Source of the DNA: an uncultured Peptococcaceae bacterium
Lineage (GTDB): Bacteria > Bacillota > Peptococcia > Peptococcales > Peptococcaceae
Assembly (NCBI GenBank): GCA_902496505.1
Contig: CABVBB010000174.1
Location: 1-5,711, forward strand
Direction: 5' to 3'
DNA: 5,711 nucleotides
A program made the position numbers and the translations under genes. Below the pieces are notes generated by a model that did not search any database, was not told the origin of the DNA, and saw nothing but the letters and a program-made list of their open reading frames with translations. Positions 1 through 4,942 of the stretch are shown here, one piece after another (position 1 is the first letter of the stretch; every line of letters begins with the position of its first letter).

Positions 1-1
1 C

Positions 2-292
2 GTTTATGAGGATGATGACGTTTTGGCGTTCAATGATATCGATCCCAAAGCACCAGTGCATGTCCTGGTGATCCCCAAAAAACACATTGCCAGCTTGAAT
101 GAGCTGACAGAGGCGGATAGTGCGCTGCTGATGAAGATCATGCTGGTGATCCAAAAGATCGCTCAGGATAAAAACATCGCCGAAAGCGGCTACCGTGTCG
201 TCAACAACTGCGGCGAGCAGGGCGGGCAAACGGTCGGACATCTGCATTTCCATCTTTTAGGCGGCAGAGAAATGTTGTGGCCAGCAGGCTAG
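2..292 (+). CDS. hinT: HIT-family (HinT-like) purine nucleotide phosphoramidase, 5' end missing
   Basis: This is the C-terminal 96 codons of a histidine triad protein; the reading frame is open from base 2, so the gene begins before the window. The family hydrolyses AMP-lysine and other purine nucleoside phosphoramidates in the cytoplasm, usually as a homodimer of about 110-115 residues, so only some 15-20 residues are probably missing. Diagnostic stretches are VYEDDDVLAFNDIDPKAP and HVLVIPKKHI near the start, then the signature HLHFHLL (codons at 239-259), whose His-x-His-x-His supplies the catalytic nucleophile. The chain ends WPAG where many HINT proteins have WPPG. A TTG at 23 could be mistaken for the start, but it lies inside the conserved domain. 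The gene sits just before rpsU, as is common in Clostridia-like genomes. The family is certain; the physiological substrate is not known from sequence. Confidence 0.95.
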   Translation, partial: VYEDDDVLAFNDIDPKAPVHVLVIPKKHIASLNELTEADSALLMKIMLVIQKIAQDKNIAESGYRVVNNCGEQGGQTVGHLHFHLLGGREMLWPAG

Positions 293-299
293 GAAGTTC

Positions 300-328
300 T
301 TGCCTAATTGGAAATGTTATAGTATAAT
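300..328 (+). promoter_or_regulatory. sigma-A-type promoter for rpsU
   Basis: A perfect TATAAT at 323-328 is preceded by TTGCCT at 300-305, which matches four of six consensus -35 bases, with an ideal 17-base spacer. Transcription would begin near 335, giving an rpsU leader of about 80 bases. It lies in the spacer after the hinT stop, so rpsU need not depend on the hinT transcript. This is a motif match only. Confidence 0.8.
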
Positions 329-354
329 GAAAGATGTGTTGTTTGATTAGAAGG

Positions 355-419
355 TCCCTATAGGAGCGCTGCACAGTTTTGAGCGACGCTGCTTAGTATC
401 GGAGGGAGGGAAAACTGTG
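355..419 (+). promoter_or_regulatory. rpsU leader inverted repeat burying the start codon
   Basis: CACAGTTTT at 372-380 is exactly complementary to AAAACTGTG at 411-419, and the second arm ends with the GTG start codon of rpsU (417-419). In RNA this would be a 9-bp stem with a 30-base loop that holds the ribosome binding site GGAGGGAGGG (401-410). A second possible pairing, TCCCT (355-359) with AGGGA (403-407) in the Shine-Dalgarno tract, crosses the first, so the two would form a pseudoknot or be alternatives. The complementarity is seen directly. A role in translational control, for example feedback by S21, is inference. Confidence 0.4.
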
Positions 420-602
420 GGAGAAGTACATGTTGGTAAAAATGAAACATTAGATAGCGCACTGCGCAGATTTAAGCGTTCTTGCCAGAAATCCGGCGTA
501 TTATCCGAATGCCGCAAACGTGAGCATTACGAAAAACCAAGCGTCAAACGCAAAAAGAAATCTGAGGCTGCTAGAAAAAATAACAAAAGAAAATCTTTCT
601 AA
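417..602 (+). CDS. rpsU: 30S ribosomal protein S21
   Basis: A small basic protein of 61 residues, close to the usual 57-70 for S21, which binds the 30S platform near the 3' end of 16S rRNA and helps translation initiation. Family hallmarks run the whole length: [16 protein letters not shown] near the N terminus, the centre [17 protein letters not shown], and the Lys/Arg-rich tail [18 protein letters not shown]. The GTG start is supported by a very strong Shine-Dalgarno tract (401-410) six bases upstream and by alignment to the usual M-x-E-V start. The gene follows hinT but has its own promoter and terminator. The gatB/yqeY-like gene often found directly after rpsU in Bacillota is absent here. 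The start codon lies inside an inverted repeat, described separately. Confidence 0.98.
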   Translation: MGEVHVGKNETLDSALRRFKRSCQKSGVLSECRKREHYEKPSVKRKKKSEAARKNNKRKSF

Positions 603-636
603 GTTATTTAACAGCATCGGTTATGATGACATAGCC

Positions 637-667
637 AAAAGGATACCTTCATCGGTATCCTTTTTTT
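637..667 (+). terminator. intrinsic terminator after rpsU
   Basis: GGATACC (641-647) pairs perfectly with GGTATCC (654-660) around a six-base loop. The stem is lengthened by AAAA (637-640) against the start of a seven-T run (661-667). It ends the rpsU transcript 35 bases past the stop codon. It lies only a few bases before the Shine-Dalgarno site of the next gene, so it could also act as an attenuator for that gene. Confidence 0.93.
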
Positions 668-688
668 GTATAAAGGAGCGTGTAAAAA

Positions 689-1720
689 ATGATTCGATTT
701 GAATGTGATTATGGAGAAGGCTGCCATACAGCGATTTTGGAACGTTTGGCAGCGACCAATTTTGAACAGACGCCGGGCTACGGCGAGGATATCTACTGCC
801 AGCGGGCAGCAGAGCGCATCAAAGAGCAGGCGCAGTGTCCAGACGCCCAAGTGCATTTCTTAGTGGGCGGCACACAGGCCAATATGATCGTCATCGCCAG
901 CATCCTGCGGCCGCACCAAGGCGTGATCGCTGCTGTAAGCGGCCATATCAACGCCCACGAGACCGGCGCTGTAGAAGCCACCGGGCACAAGATCCTCACC
1001 GTGCCCAGCGAGGACGGCAAGATCAGCGCAGCACAGATCCAAGAGGTCTATGACGCCCATTATCAGCAGGACGGGCCAGAGCATACCGTTCAGCCGGGCA
1101 TGGTCTATATTTCTCAGTCCACCGAAAATGGCACCGTTTATACCAAGGCTGAACTGGAAGCTTTGAGCGCCACCTGCCGCAAGCTGGGACTGCCGCTCTT
1201 TTTGGACGGCGCGCGGTTGGGCTATGGTTTGGCGGCCAGTGATCTGACGCTGGCTGATGTGGCCCGTCTCTGTGATGTTTTTTATATCGGCGGGACCAAA
1301 GTCGGCGCACTCTTCGGCGAAGCAGTAGTCATTACCGCGCAGGCTTTGCAGCAGGATTTCCGCTACGCTATCAAGCAGCATGGCGCAATGCTGGCTAAAG
1401 GGCGTCTTTTGGGCATCCAGTTTGACACTTTGCTCGAAGAGGATCGCTATTGGCAGATCGCCCGCAAAGCAGTCGAACAAGCGCTGCGCATCAAAGCGGC
1501 CTTTGCCGCCAAGGGCTGCCCATTCCGCTATGATTCGCCCAGCAATCAGCAGTTCCCCATTTTGACCCAAGCTCAATTGGAGCAATTGGGACAAAAATAT
1601 TCCTACAGCGTCATCGAAAAACTTTCTGACGGCCGTGCCGTAGTGCGCTTCTGCACCAGCTGGGCCACGAAGGAGGAAGATGTTCAGGCGCTGATCGCAG
1701 ATATCGAGCAGCTGGCTTAG
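689..1720 (+). CDS. ltaE: PLP-dependent low-specificity threonine aldolase family protein
   Basis: A 343-residue cytoplasmic fold-type I PLP enzyme of the beta-eliminating lyase / threonine aldolase family, whose members cleave L-threonine or L-allo-threonine to glycine and acetaldehyde; the usual length is 330-350. The Schiff-base lysine is K204 in FYIGGTKVGALFGE. D173 and R176 in LFLDGARLGYG match the residues that hold the cofactor ring and substrate carboxylate. H86 in GHINAHETGA aligns with the His that stacks on PLP, and R320 in VVRFCTSW with the C-terminal carboxylate-binding Arg. AAAGGAG at 672-678, ten bases before the ATG, fixes the start. The N-terminal FECDYGEGCHTAIL is typical of the subgroup. 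Only a terminator lies upstream, with no clear promoter. The next gene starts 21 bases on, suggesting an operon. Stereospecificity, and action on threonine rather than another beta-hydroxy amino acid, cannot be read from sequence. Confidence 0.92.
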   Translation: MIRFECDYGEGCHTAILERLAATNFEQTPGYGEDIYCQRAAERIKEQAQCPDAQVHFLVGGTQANMIVIASILRPHQGVIAAVSGHINAHETGAVEATGHKILTVPSEDGKISAAQIQEVYDAHYQQDGPEHTVQPGMVYISQSTENGTVYTKAELEALSATCRKLGLPLFLDGARLGYGLAASDLTLADVARLCDVFYIGGTKVGALFGEAVVITAQALQQDFRYAIKQHGAMLAKGRLLGIQFDTLLEEDRYWQIARKAVEQALRIKAAFAAKGCPFRYDSPSNQQFPILTQAQLEQLGQKYSYSVIEKLSDGRAVVRFCTSWATKEEDVQALIADIEQLA

Positions 1721-1741
1721 CCAGAGAAATGAGGGATATTG

Positions 1742-3211
1742 ATGCAGAAGGTCAAAAAAGTATTGATCAGCACAGGGTGTATCTTCACCTTGATGGCCGG
1801 AACAGCAATGGCTTCCGGCGCCATCACTACCAGGAATTTGGAGGCGTACTATCCAGGCATCAAGCTAGTGGTGAGCGGTCAGGAGATCGAAGCAAAAAAT
1901 GGCGCGGGGACCGAGGTCGAGCCCTTCATCGTGGACGGGACAGTCTATCTGCCGGCACGGGTCGTGGGCGAAGCGCTGGGTAAGAGCGTGGAATGGGACG
2001 CAGAGAACAATACCGTCTATATCGGCAAGGCGCCTATGGCTGAAGATGCGCAGCAGCTGATCGAGACATTGGAGGAGACCCATCCGGCCTTCGCACTGGA
2101 TGCTGTGCCGGCAGGCTATCAGGCGGCCAAGGAGGCTTTTTTGGCGCAGACCAGTGATCCAGCCTGCACGCTGTATGATTTCACTTGGGCAGCTATGGCT
2201 TATACCGCGTCCTTGGGTGATGAGCACACGCATATCGATCCCTTCGGCGGTGTACCACAGCCTAGGCTGGAGGTGGGCTGGACAGCGGACGGCGAGCATC
2301 TATATCTCACAGACAAAGGCAGCGCAGTGACCAAAACAGAGGTGACAGCAGTAGGCGGCGTACCTGTCAAGCAGCTTTTTGCGGTGATCGACCGCTATGT
2401 GGCTTCGGAAAACACTGCCGGACAAGACGTCAATCATGCTTCCTGGGCGGCCTCGCCCGCTATGCTGATCAAGGCCGGGGCCGCTTTCAGTGCAGACAAC
2501 ACGCTCGTGCTGACCCTTAAGGAAAGTGGTCAGACTCTGTCTAAGACCGTGGGTCTCGTGCAGCCGCAGAACACGACTCAGGAACCGGTGATCACCACCA
2601 AAATGGCTGGCGACGTCATGGTCGTGGATTTTGACCAATGCGTTGACGACAGCACTTTCCAGCAGGCAGTGGCGGAACTTAAAAAGGCTGTGCAAAATGG
2701 TACGGACAAGGTCATTATTGATGTGCGCGGCAATGGCGGCGGAGATTCCAATACCTGCGTGCAGCTTTTGAACGCGATGGGCATGGAGGCGCCTGGCTAT
2801 GGCGCGTATGTCCGCTATTCGCCGCTGGCGAAGGGCACCTATCCTCAAATGTATGACAAAGACAGCGGCGGCCAGCGCTATGAGCCACAGCCAGAACTGG
2901 CGCGGGCTAACGACAAAGTCCAGCTGGTGGTACTCACTGATGAGGGGACTTTCAGCTCAGCCAACATGCTGGCCGTTTATGTACGCGACGGTAAATTAGG
3001 TACCCTGATCGGCCGCCCCAGCTCCAATATGCCGAATCACTACGGCGATATTTTGACGGTAAATCTGAACAATTCAGGTACCTACTGCACTGTTTCCCAC
3101 AAGCAATGGCTGCGGCCTGACCAAAGCGCTAAGGGCAATACCCTGACGCCGGATATCGTCACCGCAGTCGGTGAAGACGCTTTGCAGAGAGCACTGGACT
3201 ATTTGAAGTAA
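1742..3211 (+). CDS. exported S41-family peptidase with copper-amine-oxidase-like stalk domain
   Basis: A 489-residue protein. Residues 1-24 form a signal peptide (KVKK, hydrophobic core, likely cleavage after AMA), so it should act outside the membrane. Residues about 41-95 (KLVVSGQEIE, VDGTVYLPARVVGEALG, VEWDAENNTVYIG) are a copper amine oxidase N-terminal-like domain, a non-catalytic stalk module common in anaerobic Bacillota. Residues about 175-270 include a PDZ-like stretch (TEVTAVGGVPVKQLF). The peptidase core follows with VIIDVRGNGGG (324-334) and the nucleophile region DEGTFSSAN, where S405 aligns with the catalytic Ser. H162 in SLGDEHTH may be the partner base. The Lys of CtpA-type Ser/Lys dyads is not evident: the corresponding stretch reads IGRPSSNMPNHYGD. 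ATG at 1742 is preferred over TTG at 1739 because GAGGG (1731-1735) is then six bases away. It is probably co-transcribed with the aldolase gene. The substrate is unknown. Confidence 0.88.
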   Translation: MQKVKKVLISTGCIFTLMAGTAMASGAITTRNLEAYYPGIKLVVSGQEIEAKNGAGTEVEPFIVDGTVYLPARVVGEALGKSVEWDAENNTVYIGKAPMAEDAQQLIETLEETHPAFALDAVPAGYQAAKEAFLAQTSDPACTLYDFTWAAMAYTASLGDEHTHIDPFGGVPQPRLEVGWTADGEHLYLTDKGSAVTKTEVTAVGGVPVKQLFAVIDRYVASENTAGQDVNHASWAASPAMLIKAGAAFSADNTLVLTLKESGQTLSKTVGLVQPQNTTQEPVITTKMAGDVMVVDFDQCVDDSTFQQAVAELKKAVQNGTDKVIIDVRGNGGGDSNTCVQLLNAMGMEAPGYGAYVRYSPLAKGTYPQMYDKDSGGQRYEPQPELARANDKVQLVVLTDEGTFSSANMLAVYVRDGKLGTLIGRPSSNMPNHYGDILTVNLNNSGTYCTVSHKQWLRPDQSAKGNTLTPDIVTAVGEDALQRALDYLK

Positions 3212-3225
3212 GGAACAGGACAATA

Positions 3226-3277
3226 AAAGAGCACGGATAGACGGCCGCAGACAGACGGCGTTTATCCGTGCTTTTTT
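3226..3277 (+). terminator. intrinsic terminator after the S41 peptidase gene
   Basis: GCACGGATAGACG (3231-3243) pairs with CGTTTATCCGTGC (3259-3271), thirteen pairs with one G-U, and CCG (3245-3247) with CGG (3256-3258) can extend it past a bulged G. A run of six T follows at 3272-3277. It begins about 15-20 bases after the stop codon and should end the aldolase-peptidase transcript. Confidence 0.93.
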
Positions 3278-3280
3278 GTA

Positions 3281-3476
3281 GGGAGGATCCTGATCATATC
3301 TGCCTTTGCTGGGGGCTGGGCCTCATCGTTCGGCGTAAGGCCAGGGATCTTTCGCAAGCCCAGAGCGGTATGACTCGGAACGCATACACGGCTTATGGCA
3401 ATAAGGTCAGACGGAAGAAGTGAGCAGCGATCTTAGCAGATGCTCGCGATCATCTGCTAACCCTGCGTTTTGCGGC
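3281..3476. other. gene-free spacer with several inverted repeats, possible small RNA
   Basis: No credible ORF lies here. Repeats that could fold in plus-strand RNA are: GGGCT (3313-3317) with AGCCC (3357-3361) enclosing GGCCT (3319-3323) with AGGCC (3338-3342); GTATG (3368-3372) with CATAC (3383-3387); CTTAT (3392-3396) with ATAAG (3401-3405) round a four-base loop; TAAGGTC (3402-3408) with GATCTTA (3429-3435); and a perfect 10-bp hairpin TTAGCAGATG (3433-3442) with CATCTGCTAA (3451-3460). Some of these exclude each other. No T run follows the last hairpin and no promoter is obvious before 3477. I do not recognise a known RNA family. It may be an unannotated RNA, a protein binding region or a decayed remnant. 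Confidence 0.3.
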
Positions 3477-3505
3477 TTGACAAATAGAGGAAAAATGACT
3501 ATACT
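3477..3505 (+). promoter_or_regulatory. strong sigma-A-type promoter for tRNA-Gly
   Basis: A perfect TTGACA at 3477-3482 and TATACT at 3500-3505 (five of six) are separated by an ideal 17-base spacer. Transcription would start near 3512, giving a 5' leader of under ten bases before the mature tRNA end at 3521. Strength and position fit a stable-RNA gene. Confidence 0.9.
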
Positions 3506-3520
3506 AATGAAGTAAATCCT

Positions 3521-3591
3521 GCGGGCGTAGTTTAGTGGCAGAACATCAGCTTCCCAAGCTGAATATGAGGGTTCGATTCCCTTCGCCCGCT
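3521..3591 (+). tRNA. tRNA-Gly, anticodon CCC
   Basis: A complete 71-base cloverleaf. The acceptor stem is GCGGGCG (3521-3527) with CGCCCGC (3584-3590). The D arm is GTTT / GAAC (3530-3533 / 3541-3544) with a GG in the loop. The anticodon stem is TCAGC / GCTGA (3546-3550 / 3558-3562) round TTCCCAA, which gives anticodon CCC at 3553-3555, decoding GGG. The variable loop has four bases. The T arm is GAGGG / CCCTT around TTCGATT. U at discriminator position 3591 is the glycine identity base in bacteria. CCA is not encoded and must be added after processing; a T run follows at once. It is transcribed alone from its own promoter. Confidence 0.97.
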
Positions 3592-3607
3592 TTTTTTTAT
3601 TGCCCAG

Positions 3608-3645
3608 AAAAAAATGGCCTATCCATTGTGGAGAGGCCATTTTTT
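3608..3645. terminator. two-way intrinsic terminator between tRNA-Gly and the reductase gene
   Basis: AATGGCCT (3613-3620) pairs perfectly with AGGCCATT (3634-3641) round a 13-base loop. An A run (3608-3614) stands before it and a T run (3640-3645) after it, so it can work on both strands. It would end the tRNA transcript on the plus strand and, ten bases past its stop codon, the aldo/keto reductase transcript on the minus strand. A T8 tract directly after the tRNA (3591-3598) may add to this. Confidence 0.9.
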
Positions 3646-3655
3646 GTGCGTTTAA

Positions 3656-4771
3656 TTAGTCTTCAAAAGTGGCAGCGACTTCTTTGAGCCATTGGGTGAT
3701 AGGCAGATGCTGCGGGCAGGCTTTTTCGCACTGGCGGCAGCCGATGCAGTCGGAGGCTTTGCCATTATTTAAAGTGTAGTTGTCGTAGTAAGTCTTCTGC
3801 GTGGAAAAACCAGCATTGAGCGCTTGTTTTTCGGCATTGTAGAGGGCGAAATAGGTGGGGATGAGGATGTGCTGCGGGCAGCCGTGGACACAGTATTGGC
3901 AGGCGGTGCAGCCGATGGTGATGGCTTGATTGATGATGGAGACAGCCTTGTCGATGATCGACAGCTCGCGCTCATTAAGAGGCTGGAAATCCTGCATGAA
4001 GCTGGTGTTGTCCAACAGCTGCTCTGGTGCGGACATGCCGCTTAAGACCATCATGATGCCTTCGTGGCTGGCCGCGAAGCGGATCGCCCAGCTGGCTGCG
4101 GACCAATCGGCATGCTCGGCGCGGAAAAGGGCTTCGGCCTCAGCGGGGACGTTGGCCAAGGTGCCGCCTTTGACTGGCTCCATGACGATGACGGCTTTGC
4201 CGTGGCGGCGGGCCGTCTCGTAGCATTTGCGCGACTGGATGCTTTCATTGTCCCAATCGAGATAATTGAGCTGCAATTGCACAAAGTCGACCTCTGGGTG
4301 AGCGGTGAGGATCTCGTCTAAGAGTTCGGCATTGTCGTGGTAGGAAAAGCCCATCTGCTTGACGAGCCCTGCTGCTTTTTTCTGCTGGACGAAGGTGAAG
4401 CTGTCCATTTGCTTGGCCACTTCATAATTGGCTGCGCCGAGATTGTGCAGCAGGTAGTAATCAAAATAAGTGACGCCGCATTTGGCCAGCTGCTCGTTAA
4501 AAATACGTTCTTGATCAGCGGGTTCTTTTAAATGCGTGATCGGCAGTTTGGTGGTCAGGGTGTAGCGGTCGCGGGGGTGGCGTTTGACCAATGCCTCGCG
4601 GATAGCGTTTTCGCTTTGGTAATCATGGTACATGTACGCAGTGTCAAAATAGGTGAAACCGCGCTCCAAAAAGGTATCGACCATTTGGCACAGTGTGGCG
4701 TGATCGATGCTTGCCTGGTCATTGGGGTCGAGAAGCGGCAGGCGCATCAAGCCGAAACCGAGTTTTTTCAT
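3656..4771 (-). CDS. aldo/keto reductase with C-terminal double [4Fe-4S] domain
   Basis: A 371-residue cytoplasmic oxidoreductase. Residues 1 to about 275 form the aldo/keto reductase TIM barrel with the full catalytic tetrad: D43 and Y48 in FDTAYMY, K75 in LTTKLP and H109 in YYLLHNLG. After it comes a ferredoxin-like tail with two four-cysteine motifs, C288-x2-C291-x2-C294-x3-C298-P and C342-x2-C345-x2-C348-x3-C352-P, enough for two [4Fe-4S] clusters. Such fusions are frequent in anaerobes. They suggest electron exchange with an iron-sulfur or ferredoxin partner besides or instead of NAD(P)H, but substrate and donor are unknown. AAAGGAG lies eight bases before the ATG (plus-strand 4780-4786). 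The gene has its own promoter with a palindrome in the leader, is separated by a terminator from the phosphodiesterase gene upstream, and converges on tRNA-Gly. Nothing is truncated. Confidence 0.95.
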   Translation of the reverse strand: MKKLGFGLMRLPLLDPNDQASIDHATLCQMVDTFLERGFTYFDTAYMYHDYQSENAIREALVKRHPRDRYTLTTKLPITHLKEPADQERIFNEQLAKCGVTYFDYYLLHNLGAANYEVAKQMDSFTFVQQKKAAGLVKQMGFSYHDNAELLDEILTAHPEVDFVQLQLNYLDWDNESIQSRKCYETARRHGKAVIVMEPVKGGTLANVPAEAEALFRAEHADWSAASWAIRFAASHEGIMMVLSGMSAPEQLLDNTSFMQDFQPLNERELSIIDKAVSIINQAITIGCTACQYCVHGCPQHILIPTYFALYNAEKQALNAGFSTQKTYYDNYTLNNGKASDCIGCRQCEKACPQHLPITQWLKEVAATFED

Positions 4772-4799
4772 AAGCCCATCTCCTTTGAATAGCTGGCTC

Positions 4800-4819
4800 T
4801 CTGCTGAATATTCAGCAGA
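4800..4819. promoter_or_regulatory. perfect 20-bp palindrome, candidate operator of the reductase gene
   Basis: TCTGCTGAATATTCAGCAGA reads identically on both strands without a spacer. On the minus strand it begins 14 bases after the -10 box and ends 13 bases before the Shine-Dalgarno site of the aldo/keto reductase gene, so it lies in the untranslated leader. A dimeric repressor bound here would obstruct early transcription. The half sequence AGCAGAT recurs at 4839-4845, over the extended -10 element. No regulator gene is in the window and I cannot assign the site to a known family. Confidence 0.55.
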
Positions 4820-4833
4820 TGTTCGTTATCTCC

Positions 4834-4863
4834 AGTATAGCAGATACGGCGCTGGACGTACAA
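4834..4863 (-). promoter_or_regulatory. extended -10 promoter of the aldo/keto reductase gene
   Basis: Read on the minus strand, TGCTATACT (plus-strand 4834-4842) is an extended -10 element with five of six -10 bases. The -35 candidate TTGTAC (plus-strand 4858-4863) is weak, three of six, at an 18-base spacing, which the TGn extension can offset. Transcription would start near 4827, just before the palindrome. Confidence 0.65.
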
Positions 4864-4892
4864 GGGGAGAGACAAATAAATCTGACTGCACC

Positions 4893-4926
4893 AAAAGCGC
4901 CTGCCCACAAGTTGGACAGGCGCTTT
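4893..4926 (-). terminator. intrinsic terminator after the phosphodiesterase gene
   Basis: AAAGCGCCTG (4894-4903) pairs perfectly with CAGGCGCTTT (4917-4926), and CC (4905-4906) with GG (4914-4915) extends the stem past one mismatch. On the minus strand the stem runs into TTTT and starts 16 bases past the stop codon of the phosphodiesterase gene. The U tract is short, so termination may be partial, but it precedes a separate promoter for the reductase gene. Confidence 0.75.
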
Positions 4927-4942
4927 GCCATAAAAGGAGAAT

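Noticed and set aside
286..305. Possible terminator of hinT (AGGC with GCCT)
   Set aside because: The arms are only four perfect pairs, overlap the stop codon and the -35 box, and no T run follows.
860..1594. Long minus-strand ORF of 244 codons opposite the threonine aldolase
   Set aside because: It is a shadow of a fully conserved plus-strand gene, shows no recognisable domain and has low-quality composition.
1772..1783. Lipobox-like STGC in the signal peptide of the S41 peptidase
   Set aside because: The cysteine comes early in the hydrophobic core and the -3 residue is Ser, not Leu-like; the AMA cleavage site after residue 24 fits a normal signal peptide better.
3402..3435. Possible SRP (4.5S-type) RNA core: GGTCAG, CGGAAG and AGCAGC in order
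   Set aside because: The invariant CGGAAGGAAGCAGC core is not intact and the apical GGAA stem cannot form; SRP RNA is too conserved for this to be a true copy.
3407..3640. Minus-strand ORF of 77 codons containing AKGIEPSYSAWEADVLPLNY
   Set aside because: It is the antisense translation of the tRNA-Gly gene, a well-known false protein in databases; the tRNA explains the conservation.
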